Part shown: in pieces, positions 18,735 to 29,432 of the stretch
How the letters are laid out: every line of letters starts with the position of its first letter
How positions within the stretch are numbered: the stretch's first letter is position 1
NCBI GenBank assembly: GCA_011947345.1
Contig: JAAVTG010000169.1
Coordinates: 1 to 33,624 of the forward strand
Length of the DNA stretch: 33,624 nucleotides
Direction of reading: 5' to 3'
From: Phytophthora quininea
Taxonomy: Eukaryota; Oomycota; Peronosporomycetes; Peronosporales; Peronosporaceae
Program-made: the position numbers and the translations under genes
Notes under the pieces: model-generated
The model's database searches: none
Told to the model about the DNA's origin: nothing
Seen by the model: the letters and a program-made list of their open reading frames with translations, nothing else

Positions 18735-19080
18735 GGACTCTCTCGGTTAATGTGCTAGGATTCGAGCCATTGGCACAATTTCGAGCATCACACTGCACCG
18801 ACTCGAGCCGTTGGCACAGTGGCGAGCACTCCACTGCACTGACTCAAGGCGTCGGCACAGTAGCACCTCCTTCCACCGATTCGGGCTAGCGGCGCAATCG
18901 TGTGAAGTTACTGCCCCAACTCGAACAATTGCACGGGGGAGGGGACGGGGGGTAGTAGCTGGTGTAAACCGACACCACATCAACTACGTTCCGAGCCTCC
19001 TTCATTGCATCACTGCAACCGGGCGCGATTTGGCATTTCGATATTGGGGCCGCCACTCCGCTCCCTAATGTCATAATGCG
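18735..19080. other. Tail of DIRS-like element, non-coding
   Basis: No domain is visible. The region contains three 41-bp imperfect repeats (18762-18880) and a G-rich run at 18935-18952 (G5-A-G4-AC-G6). It probably represents the terminal region of the nested element. Confidence 0.4.
18762..18880. repeat. Three imperfect tandem repeats of about 41 bp
   Basis: Copies start near 18762 (TCGAGCCATTGGCACA), 18803 (TCGAGCCGTTGGCACA) and 18843 (TCAAGGCGTCGGCACA) and share the following GAGCA..CACTGCACYGAC segment in the first two. They lie immediately after the recombinase stop. Confidence 0.6.
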
Positions 19081-19917
19081 TCGATTGCCCCGAACTATAG
19101 TGTGAGTGTTGGAAAAGATGATTTACTAGCTTTTGCTGACTCGGCGATCGAACTGCTTGATGTCATCGAAGCTATTCTCACAAAACTGGATGAGTATGGA
19201 TTTAAGTTGAATCCGAAGGAGTGTAAATTATTTCTCACCGAAGTTCGCTGGCAGATTATTAGTGAACGTGGTATCCGCCACGACCCGGCTCGGATCGAAG
19301 CACTCCAACGCATACCGGAGCCAACAACAGCTGCAGAGTTGCAACAATTCGTGTGTGCCACGAACTGGATGAGGAAGGACTCGTGGACTACACCAAAACA
19401 GCTCGACCATTGGAAGAACTGCTCGACACCGCACTGCATGGAAGTCGACGCAGTAAGCGAGCTGCTGCCGGGATAACAATTGAATTTTCGACCGCAGAAC
19501 GAACTAGTTTTGAGGAACTTAAAGCTCTCCTTTCACACTCGAAAATTTTGGCATATCTCGACCTCCTGAAGCAGCTTTGCCTTCTCACGGACGCTTCTGA
19601 CACCGGATGGCGACTAGTAGTCACTCAGGTCAGCAAATGGAGACCTGATACTCCTATCCAAGATCAACCGCACGAGCTGCTCATCTGTATGGGCGGCACA
19701 TTCACAGGATCAGCGCTCAATTGAAGCGTAATAGAAAAGGAGTCGTACCCGTTGGTTCATGCTTGTGAACGTCTGGAATATCTCCTTCTACGAGTCCAAG
19801 GCTTCAAGATATATTGCGATCACCGGAATATGATTCACCTCTTTGCGCCTAGTAAAGAACTAAAGAAGCATGTTCGTGGTAAACTCCTCCACTGGGCTAC
19901 AAAGCTGCGGGCCAAAA
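19081..19917 (+). pseudogene. Gypsy RT C-terminal part and RNase H (resumed after the nested element)
   Basis: The frame reopens with GKDDLLAFADS at about 19113-19145, the DD active site followed by the usual DLLAFA stretch. EYGFKLNPKECKLF at about 19195-19235 and IRHDPARIEALQRIPEPTTAAELQQFV at about 19275-19350 are the classical thumb and connection motifs. RNase H shows LLTDASDTGW at about 19583-19612, then a shift to YPLVHACERLEYLL and FKIYCDHRNMIHLF at about 19745-19850. The frame ends in GKLLHWATKLR just before 19918, where the tandem array starts. About 60 residues around the PQG motif are absent between this part and the upstream part. Confidence 0.78.
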
Positions 19918-20219
19918 AGCTGCGACGAAAACACTCCACGGCGTCCTTTGGCTTCTGCTGCACAGATGGCGTCTGGCAAATTCTGCCTCCTTGTGTAACC
20001 GTTCTCTTGCAGAGGCACGGTTTGGATCATGTCGCTCGAGTGCATCGACCACATACCAGCCCGGCATCAAGTGAATGCGCCATCCACGTAGACATCACGC
20101 GATGTTGCAGCTCGCTCAATCAGGTGTTTGGAAATTTGATGATCCTCCGAGCCGCAATCAGTCACAGAGCTTGATGTGCGTTCGACCGTGAGCCCTGTCG
20201 TGCCACCGCTGAAATGATG

Positions 20220-20299
20220 CTGTCGTGGTGTCGTGGTGTCGTGCTGTCGTGGTGTCGTGGTGTCGTGCTGTCGTGCTGTCGTGGTGTCGTGCTGTCGTG
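20220..20299. repeat. 8-bp minisatellite (STGTCGTG)n inside each array unit
   Basis: The unit is C or G followed by TGTCGTG. The first copy has ten repeats in the order C G G C G G C C G C. The other units carry the same tract at about 21681-21760 (CGGCGGCGGC), 23148-23219 (CGGCGCCGC), 24601-24664 (CGGCGGCC), 26046-26101 (CGGCCCC), 27493-27577 (with one 5-bp partial), 28953-29032 (CGCCGCCGCC), 30413-30491, 31869-31932 (CGCCCCGC) and 33303-33390. Every tract is followed by CTGTGGTACGG. Confidence 0.95.
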
Positions 20300-20618
20300 C
20301 TGTGGTACGGCAGACTGAAATGCGCAGAGAGTCGCTATAGAAGCGGGCAAAGCAAGACCGAACTCGGGAGGCCGGGAAATCTTGCTCTGTGAAACTAGTC
20401 GAAGCGCTAACGAAGCCATCGAGAGCACACAGACAGAGAGGCTAAGGAGCGCGGGCGTAGACTGTTGTCTGGGCGAAATAGCGAAGCGATTACAGAGGGG
20501 ATAAACGCCTCCTGCTAGGTCGTGCCAAGGCAAAAATGTCGGCGAAAAAGAGTCCAGACGCGAGCAACAAGTTCCCCTCCACGTGGGCGATGCGGTCGCA
20601 TACAATTATACAATTGAC

Positions 20619-20699
20619 TGTCAGCGGTGGGATTTGAACCCACGAGTGCGAACACAGTAGAACTTGAGTCTACCCCTTAGACCGCTCGGGCACACTGAC
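20619..20699 (-). tRNA. tRNA-Leu(CAA), array copy 1
   Basis: The minus strand folds as a type II tRNA: acceptor GTCAGTG/CGCTGAC with one G-T pair, D arm CCC-GAGCGGTCTAA-GGG, anticodon stem GTAGA/TCTAC with loop CTCAAGT (anticodon CAA, codon UUG), variable arm GTG-TTCG-CAC, T arm GTGGG-TTCAAAT-CCCAC and discriminator A. The sequence is very close to eukaryotic tRNA-Leu(CAA). This copy has four G where five are needed to supply base 26, so it is 81 nt. No CCA is encoded, as expected in eukaryotes. Confidence 0.95.
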
Positions 20700-20923
20700 A
20701 ACACAAAATACACTCGCGCCACAAAATCCCGCGCACAGCTGCACACAAATAGCCACAGCACCACACCCATACACTAATTCCCCTCATACACTACCACAGC
20801 CTTTCAAGCGTCGCCTCACGCGCCCCATACGCACTCTGTAGGAGGCGTGACAGGCACAGCAAGGATATTAATTTGTAGAGGTACTCGCGATTTCAGGCTA
20901 ACGACTCCACAAACAACCCACAC

Positions 20924-20944
20924 GCACAACGCACAACGCACAAC
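20924..20944. repeat. Short GCACAAC tandem repeat inside each array unit
   Basis: Three copies of the 7-mer GCACAAC occur here. Other units have two (unit near 28200), three or four (units near 22384 and 26730) copies, so this is a second length-variable site per unit. Confidence 0.85.
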
Positions 20945-22079
20945 GCACTCACACCGCGCCCACACCGCGCCCTGCGCCAAGCTTCCAAAAGTCTTCGCAT
21001 TACAGGGATCCGTGTCGTGCCTCCCCCCATCGTGTCACAGCCTGCAAAAGTCCATGCATTGGCGCCCTGGACATCTCCTTCAATCCCTGGCGAAAGCTAG
21101 CTCGACTCATTCGGACCTTGTATGCGCGAGATTCACCTTCCTTTTGTGGCGCAACGGGCTGGCTTCAACGCCCTATTAACACACCGCACATTGCAGCGTG
21201 TGGCCAGGAACGCCATCAAGAGCCTCGCGATCAGTCGGCTGGTTCGCCAGAAAGAGCACTGACGCTGCGAATCGCTTCCATTGGCGCCCCCTTGGCTGTC
21301 CAGCGCGAACTCGTAGTATTTTCTTTCCAGAAATGCGCTCAATCGGAGCGCCTCGCTGACGGACTTCAGGGGTCAAATAGCTGCGACGCAAACACTCCAC
21401 GGCGTCCTTTGGCTTCTGCTGCACAGATGGCGTCTGGCAAATTCTGCCTCCTTGTGTAACCGTTCTCTTGCAGAGGCACGGTTTGGATCATGTCGCTCGA
21501 GTGCATCGACCACATACCAGCCCGGCATCAAGTGAATGCGCCATCCACGTAGACATCACGCGATGTTGCAGCTCGCTCAATCAGGTGTTTGGAAATTTGA
21601 TGATCCTCCGAGCCGCAATCAGTCACAGAGCTTGATGTGCGTTCGACCGTGAGCCCTGTCGTGCCACCGCTGAAATGATGCTGTCGTGGTGTCGTGGTGT
21701 CGTGCTGTCGTGGTGTCGTGGTGTCGTGCTGTCGTGGTGTCGTGGTGTCGTGCTGTCGTGCTGTGGTACGGCAGACTGAAATGCGCAGAGAGTCGCTATA
21801 GAAGCGGGCAAAGCAAGACCGAACTCGGGAGGCCGGGAAATCTTGCTCTGTGAAACTAGTCGAAGCGCTAACGAAGCCATCGAGAGCACACAGACAGAGA
21901 GGCTAAGGAGCGCGGGCGTAGACTGTTGTCTGGGCGAAATAGCGAAGCGATTACAGAGGGGATAAACGCCTCCTGCTAGGTCGTGCCAAGGCAAAAATGT
22001 CGGCGAAAAAGAGTCCAGACGCGAGCAACAAGTTCCCCTCCACGTGGGCGATGCGGTCGCATACAATTATACAATTGAC

Positions 22080-22160
22080 TGTCAGCGGTGGGATTTGAAC
22101 CCACGAGTGCGAACACAGTAGAACTTGAGTCTACCCCTTAGACCGCTCGGGCACACTGAC
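22080..22160 (-). tRNA. tRNA-Leu(CAA), array copy 2
   Basis: Identical fold and anticodon to copy 1, again with the four-G version (81 nt) lacking a base between the D stem and the anticodon stem. Confidence 0.93.
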
Positions 22161-23537
22161 AACACAAAATACACTCGCGCCACAAAATCCCGCGCACAGC
22201 TGCACACAAATAGCCACAGCACCACACCCATACACTAATTCCCTCATACACTACCACAGCCTTTCAACCGTCGCCTCACGCGCCCCATACGCACTCTGTA
22301 GGAGGCGTGACAGGCACAGCAAGGATATTAATTTGTAGAGGTACTCGCGATTTCAGGCTAACGACTCCACAAACAACCCACACGCACAACGCACAACGCA
22401 CAACGCACAACGCACTCACACCGCGCCCACACCGCGCCCTGCGCCAAGCTTCCAAAAGTCTTCGCATTACAGGGATCCGTGTCGTGCCTCCCCCCATCGT
22501 GTCACAGCCTGCAAAAGTCCATGCATTGGCGCCCTGGACATCTCCTTCAATCCCTGGCGAAAGCTAGCTCGACTCATTCGGACCTTGTATGCGCGAGATT
22601 CACCTTCCTTTTGTGGCGCAACGGGCTGGCTTCAACGCCCTATTAACACACCGCACATTGCAGCGTGTGGCCAGGAACGCCATCAAGAGCCTCGCGATCA
22701 GTCGGCTGGTTCGCCAGAAAGAGCACTGACGCTGCGAATCGCTTCCATTGGCGCCCCCTTGGCTGTCCAGCGCGAACTCGTAGTATTTTCTTTCCAGAAA
22801 TGCGCTCAATCGGAGCGCCTCGCTGACGGACTTCAGGGGTCAAATAGCTGCGACGCAAACACTCCACGGCGTCCTTTGGCTTCTGCTGCACAGATGGCGT
22901 CTGGCAAATTCTGCCTCCTTGTGTAACCGTTCTCTTGCAGAGGCACGGTTTGGATCATGTCGCTCGAGTGCATCGACCACATACCAGCCCGGCATCAAGT
23001 GAATGCGCCATCCACGTAGACATCACGCGATGTTGCAGCTCGCTCAATCAGGTGTTTGGAAATTTGATGATCCTCCGAGCCGCAATCAGTCACAGAGCTT
23101 GATGTGCGTTCGACCGTGAGCCCTGTCGTGCCACCGCTGAAATGATGCTGTCGTGGTGTCGTGGTGTCGTGCTGTCGTGGTGTCGTGCTGTCGTGCTGTC
23201 GTGGTGTCGTGCTGTCGTGCTGTGGTACGGCAGACTGAAATGCGCAGAGAGTCGCTATAGAAGCGGGCAAAGCAAGACCGAACTCGGGAGGCCGGGAAAT
23301 CTTGCTCTGTGAAACTAGTCGAAGCGCTAACGAAGCCATCGAGAGCACACAGACAGAGAGGCTAAGGAGCGCGGGCGTAGACTGTTGTCTGGGCGAAATA
23401 GCGAAGCGATTACAGAGGGGATAAACGCCTCCTGCTAGGTCGTGCCAAGGCAAAAATGTCGGCGAAAAAGAGTCCAGACGCGAGCAACAAGTTCCCTCCA
23501 CGTGGGCGATGCGGTCGCATACAATTATACAATTGAC

Positions 23538-23619
23538 TGTCAGCGGTGGGATTTGAACCCACGAGTGCGAACACAGTAGAACTTGAGTCTACCCCCTTAG
23601 ACCGCTCGGGCACACTGAC
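23538..23619 (-). tRNA. tRNA-Leu(CAA), array copy 3
   Basis: This copy has five G before TAGAC, giving an 82-nt tRNA with D stem, base 26 and anticodon stem all complete. Confidence 0.95.
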
Positions 23620-24984
23620 AACACAAAATACACTCGCGCCACAAAATCCCGCGCACAGCTGCACACAAATAGCCACAGCACCACACCCATACACTAATTC
23701 CCCTCATACACTACCACAGCCTTTCAACCGTCGCCTCACGCGCCCCATACGCACTCTGTAGGAGGCGTGACAGGCACAGCAAGGATATTAATTTGTAGAG
23801 GTACTCGCGATTTCAGGCTAACGACTCCACAAACAACCCACACGCACAACGCACAACGCACAACGCACTCACACCGCGCCCACACCGCGCCCTGCGCCAA
23901 GCTTCCAAAAGTCTTCGCATTACAGGGATCCGTGTCGTGCCTCCCCCCATCGTGTCACAGCCTGCAAAAGTCCATGCATTGGCGCCCTGGACATCTCCTT
24001 CAATCCCTGGCGAAAGCTAGCTCGACTCATTCGGACCTTGTATGCGCGAGATTCACCTTCCTTTTGTGGCGCAACGGGCTGGCTTCAACGCCCTATTAAC
24101 ACACCGCACATTGCAGCGTGTGGCCAGGAACGCCATCAAGAGCCTCGCGATCAGTCGGCTGGTTCGCCAGAAAGAGCACTGACGCTGCGAATCGCTTCCA
24201 TTGGCGCCCCCTTGGCTGTCCAGCGCGAACTCGTAGTATTTTCTTTCCAGAAATGCGCTCAATCGGAGCGCCTCGCTGACGGACTTCAGGGGTCAAATAG
24301 CTGCGACGCAAACACTCCACGGCGTCCTTTGGCTTCTGCTGCACAGATGGCGTCTGGCAAATTCTGCCTCCTTGTGTAACCGTTCTCTTGCAGAGGCACG
24401 GTTTGGATCATGTCGCTCGAGTGCATCGACCACATACCAGCCCGGCATCAAGTGAATGCGCCATCCACGTAGACATCACGCGATGTTGCAGCTCGCTCAA
24501 TCAGGTGTTTGGAAATTTGATGATCCTCCGAGCCGCAATCAGTCACAGAGCTTGATGTGCGTTCGACCGTGAGCCCTGTCGTGCCACCGCTGAAATGATG
24601 CTGTCGTGGTGTCGTGGTGTCGTGCTGTCGTGGTGTCGTGGTGTCGTGCTGTCGTGCTGTCGTGCTGTGGTACGGCAGACTGAAATGCGCAGAGAGTCGC
24701 TATAGAAGCGGGCAAAGCAAGACCGAACTCGGGAGGCCGGGAAATCTTGCTCTGTGAAACTAGTCGAAGCGCTAACGAAGCCATCGAGAGCACACAGACA
24801 GAGAGGCTAAGGAGCGCGGGCGTAGACTGTTGTCTGGGCGAAATAGCGAAGCGATTACAGAGGGGATAAACGCCTCCTGCTAGGTCGTGCCAAGGCAAAA
24901 AATGTCGGCGAAAAAGAGTCCAGACGCGAGCAACAAGTTCCCCTCCACGTGGGCGATGCGGTCGCATACAATTATACAATTGAC

Positions 24985-25065
24985 TGTCAGCGGTGGGATT
25001 TGAACCCACGAGTGCGAACACAGTAGAACTTGAGTCTACCCCTTAGACCGCTCGGGCACACTGAC
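24985..25065 (-). tRNA. tRNA-Leu(CAA), array copy 4
   Basis: Four-G version, 81 nt; otherwise the same as the complete copies. Confidence 0.93.
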
Positions 25066-26420
25066 AACACAAAATACACTCGCGCCACAAAATCCCGCGC
25101 ACAGCTGCACACAAATAGCCACAGCACCACACCCATACACTAATTCCCCTCATACACTACCACAGCCTTTCAACCGTCGCCTCACGCGCCCCATACGCAC
25201 TCTGTAGGAGGCGTGACAGGCACAGCAAGGATATTAATTTGTAGAGGTACTCGCGATTTCAGGCTAACGACTCCACAAACAACCCACACGCACAACGCAC
25301 AACGCACAACGCACTCACACCGCGCCCACACCGCGCCCTGCGCCAAGCTTCCAAAAGTCTTCGCATTACAGGATCCGTGTCGTGCCTCCCCCCATCGTGT
25401 CACAGCCTGCAAAAGTCCATGCATTGGCGCCCTGGACATCTCCTTCAATCCCTGGCGAAAGCTAGCTCGACTCATTCGGACCTTGTATGCGCGAGATTCA
25501 CCTTCCTTTTGTGGCGCAACGGGCTGGCTTCAACGCCCTATTAACACACCGCACATTGCAGCGTGTGGCCAGGAACGCCATCAAGAGCCTCGCGATCAGT
25601 CGGCTGGTTCGCCAGAAAGAGCACTGACGCTGCGAATCGCTTCCATTGGCGCCCCCTTGGCTGTCCAGCGCGAACTCGTAGTATTTTCTTTCCAGAAATG
25701 CGCTCAATCGGAGCGCCTCGCTGACGGACTTCAGGGGTCAAATAGCTGCGACGCAAACACTCCACGGCGTCCTTTGGCTTCTGCTGCACAGATGGCGTCT
25801 GGCAAATTCTGCCTCCTTGTGTAACCGTTCTCTTGCAGAGGCACGGTTTGGATCATGTCGCTCGAGTGCATCGACCACATACCAGCCCGGCATCAAGTGA
25901 ATGCGCCATCCACGTAGACATCACGCGATGTTGCAGCTCGCTCAATCAGGTGTTTGGAAATTTGATGATCCTCCGAGCCGCAATCAGTCACAGAGCTTGA
26001 TGTGCGTTCGACCGTGAGCCCTGTCGTGCCACCGCTGAAATGATGCTGTCGTGGTGTCGTGGTGTCGTGCTGTCGTGCTGTCGTGCTGTCGTGCTGTCGT
26101 GCTGTGGTACGGCAGACTGAAATGCGCAGAGAGTCGCTATAGAAGCGGGCAAAGCAAGACCGAACTCGGGAGGCCGGGAAATCTTGCTCTGTGAAACTAG
26201 TCGAAGCGCTAACGAAGCCATCGAGAGCACACAGACAGAGAGGCTAAGGAGCGCGGGCGTAGACTGTTGTCTGGGCGAAATAGCGAAGCGATTACAGAGG
26301 GGATAAACGCCTCCTGCTAGGTCGTGCCAAGGCAAAAATGTCGGCGAAAAAGAGTCCAGACGCGAGCAACAAGTTCCCCTCCACGTGGGCGATGCGGTCG
26401 CATACAATTATACAATTGAC

Positions 26421-26502
26421 TGTCAGCGGTGGGATTTGAACCCACGAGTGCGAACACAGTAGAACTTGAGTCTACCCCCTTAGACCGCTCGGGCACACTG
26501 AC
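26421..26502 (-). tRNA. tRNA-Leu(CAA), array copy 5
   Basis: Five-G version, 82 nt, with all arms paired. Confidence 0.95.
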
Positions 26503-27897
26503 AACACAAAATACACTCGCGCCACAAAATCCCGCGCACAGCTGCACACAAATAGCCACAGCACCACACCCATACACTAATTCCCCTCATACACTACCAC
26601 AGCCTTTCAACCGTCGCCTCACGCGCCCCATACGCACTCTGTAGGAGGCGTGACAGGCACAGCAAGGATATTAATTTGTAGAGGTACTCGCGATTTCAGG
26701 CTAACGACTCCACAAACAACCCACACGCACAACGCACAACGCACAACGCACAACGCACTCACACCGCGCCCACACCGCGCCCTGCGCCAAGCTTCCAAAA
26801 GTCTTCGCATTACAGGGATCCGTGTCGTGCCTCCCCCCCCATCGTGTCACAGCCTGCAAAAGTCCATGCATTGGCGCCCTGGACATCTCCTTCAATCCCT
26901 GGCGAAAGCTAGCTCGACTCATTCGGACCTTGTATGCGCGAGATTCACCTTCCTTTTGTGGCGCAACGGGCTGGCTTCAACGCCCTATTAACACACCGCA
27001 CATTGCAGCGTGTGGCCAGGAACGCCATCAAGAGCCTCGCGATCAGTCGGCTGGTTCGCCAGAAAGAGCACTGACGCTGCGAATCGCTTCCATTGGCGCC
27101 CCCTTGGCTGTCCAGCGCGAACTCGTAGTATTTTCTTTCCAGAAATGCGCTCAATCGGAGCGCCTCGCTGACGGACTTCAGGGGTCAAATAGCTGCGACG
27201 CAAACACTCCACGGCGTCCTTTGGCTTCTGCTGCACAGATGGCGTCTGGCAAATTCTGCCTCCTTGTGTAACCGTTCTCTTGCAGAGGCACGGTTTGGAT
27301 CATGTCGCTCGAGTGCATCGACCACATACCAGCCCGGCATCAAGTGAATGCGCCATCCACGTAGACATCACGCGATGTTGCAGCTCGCTCAATCAGGTGT
27401 TTGGAAATTTGATGATCCTCCGAGCCGCAATCAGTCACAGAGCTTGATGTGCGTTCGACCGTGAGCCCTGTCGTGCCACCGCTGAAATGATGCTGTCGTG
27501 GTGTCGTGGTGTCGTGTCGTGGTGTCGTGCTGTCGTGGTGTCGTGCTGTCGTGCTGTCGTGGTGTCGTGCTGTCGTGCTGTGGTACGGCAGACTGAAATG
27601 CGCAGAGAGTCGCTATAGAAGCGGGCAAAGCAAGACCGAACTCGGGAGGCCGGGAAATCTTGCTCTGTGAAACTAGTCGAAGCGCTAACGAAGCCATCGA
27701 GAGCACACAGACAGAGAGGCTAAGGAGCGCGGGCGTAGACTGTTGTCTGGGCGAAATAGCGAAGCGATTACAGAGGGGATAAACGCCTCCTGCTAGGTCG
27801 TGCCAAGGCAAAAAATGTCGGCGAAAAAGAGTCCAGACGCGAGCAACAAGTTCCCCTCCACGTGGGCGATGCGGTCGCATACAATTATACAATTGAC

Positions 27898-27979
27898 TGT
27901 CAGCGGTGGGATTTGAACCCACGAGTGCGAACACAGTAGAACTTGAGTCTACCCCCTTAGACCGCTCGGGCACACTGAC
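27898..27979 (-). tRNA. tRNA-Leu(CAA), array copy 6
   Basis: Five-G version, 82 nt, with all arms paired. Confidence 0.95.
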
Positions 27980-29350
27980 AACACAAAATACACTCGCGCC
28001 ACAAAATCCCGCGCACAGCTGCACACAAATAGCCACAGCACCACACCCATACACTAATTCCCCTCATACACTACCACAGCCTTTCAACCGTCGCCTCACG
28101 CGCCCCATACGCACTCTGTAGGAGGCGTGACAGGCACAGCAAGGATATTAATTTGTAGAGGTACTCGCGATTTCAGGCTAACGACTCCACAAACAACCCA
28201 CACGCACAACGCACAACGCACTCACACCGCGCCCACACCGCGCCCTGCGCCAAGCTTCCAAAAGTCTTCGCATTACAGGGATCCGTGTCGTGCCTCCCCC
28301 ATCGTGTCACAGCCTGCAAAAGTCCATGCATTGGCGCCCTGGACATCTCCTTCAATCCCTGGCGAAAGCTAGCTCGACTCATTCGGACCTTGTATGCGCG
28401 AGATTCACCTTCCTTTTGTGGCGCAACGGGCTGGCTTCAACGCCCTATTAACACACCGCACATTGCAGCGTGTGGCCAGGAACGCCATCAAGAGCCTCGC
28501 GATCAGTCGGCTGGTTCGCCAGAAAGAGCACTGACGCTGCGAATCGCTTCCATTGGCGCCCCCTTGGCTGTCCAGCGCGAACTCGTAGTATTTTCTTTCC
28601 AGAAATGCGCTCAATCGGAGCGCCTCGCTGACGGACTTCAGGGGTCAAATAGCTGCGACGCAAACACTCCACGGCGTCCTTTGGCTTCTGCTGCACAGAT
28701 GGCGTCTGGCAAATTCTGCCTCCTTGTGTAACCGTTCTCTTGCAGAGGCACGGTTTGGATCATGTCGCTCGAGTGCATCGACCACATACCAGCCCGGCAT
28801 CAAGTGAATGCGCCATCCACGTAGACATCACGCGATGTTGCAGCTCGCTCAATCAGGTGTTTGGAAATTTGATGATCCTCCGAGCCGCAATCAGTCACAG
28901 AGCTTGATGTGCGTTCGACCGTGAGCCCTGTCGTGCCACCGCTGAAATGATGCTGTCGTGGTGTCGTGCTGTCGTGCTGTCGTGGTGTCGTGCTGTCGTG
29001 CTGTCGTGGTGTCGTGCTGTCGTGCTGTCGTGCTGTGGTACGGCAGACTGAAATGCGCAGAGAGTCGCTATAGAAGCGGGCAAAGCAAGACCGAACTCGG
29101 AGGCCGGGAAATCTTGCTCTGTGAAACTAGTCGAAGCGCTAACGAAGCCATCGAGAGCACACAGACAGAGAGGCTAAGGAGCGCGGGCGTAGACTGTTGT
29201 CTGGGCGAAATAGCGAAGCGATTACAGAGGGGATAAACGCCTCCTGCTAGGTCGTGCCAAGGCAAAAATGTCGGCGAAAAAGAGTCCAGACGCGAGCAAC
29301 AAGTTCCCCTCCACGTGGGCGATGCGGTCGCATACAATTATACAATTGAC

Positions 29351-29432
29351 TGTCAGCGGTGGGATTTGAACCCACGAGTGCGAACACAGTAGAACTTGAG
29401 TCTACCCCCTTAGACCGCTCGGGCACACTGAC
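29351..29432 (-). tRNA. tRNA-Leu(CAA), array copy 7
   Basis: Five-G version, 82 nt, with all arms paired. Confidence 0.95.

Larger units (their letters stand above)
14701..19080 (+). mobile_element. DIRS/Ngaro-like tyrosine-recombinase retrotransposon nested in gypsy RT
   Basis: The order gag-like with CCCH finger, RT, RNase H, tyrosine recombinase is that of the DIRS superfamily, which integrates by a recombinase and not by an integrase. I see no methyltransferase between RNase H and recombinase (about 17690-17740), which fits Ngaro-like better than classical DIRS1. Both borders are approximate because I could not recognise terminal repeats; they are set by where the interrupted gypsy homology stops and restarts. 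Stops and frame changes occur in every domain. Confidence 0.7.
12791..19917 (+). mobile_element. Ty3/gypsy-type retrotransposon, degraded and interrupted
   Basis: Gag, protease, the first part of RT, and then, after a nested element (about 14701-19080), the DD motif of RT and RNase H lie in the normal gypsy order on the plus strand. Integrase and the 3' LTR are missing: the element ends where the tRNA array begins. Many stops and frame changes make it non-functional. Confidence 0.75.

Noticed and set aside
20220..20299. Minisatellite as a CRISPR array
   Set aside because: The 8-bp units are contiguous without spacers and the genome is eukaryotic.
20162..20605. Minus-strand frame with Thr/Pro/Arg/His/Asp/Ser repeats in each unit
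   Set aside because: The repeats are the translated 8-bp minisatellite; frame and sequence differ between units and run into the non-coding part.
21118..21459. 113-residue open frame present in every array unit
   Set aside because: It is repeated because the unit is repeated. It has no domain, and its frame and length change between units with homopolymer length.
23546..23761. 71-residue open frame MGFEPTSANTVELESTPLDRSG, repeated in the array
   Set aside because: It is the plus-strand translation of the tRNA-Leu gene (a well-known artefact) and its flank.
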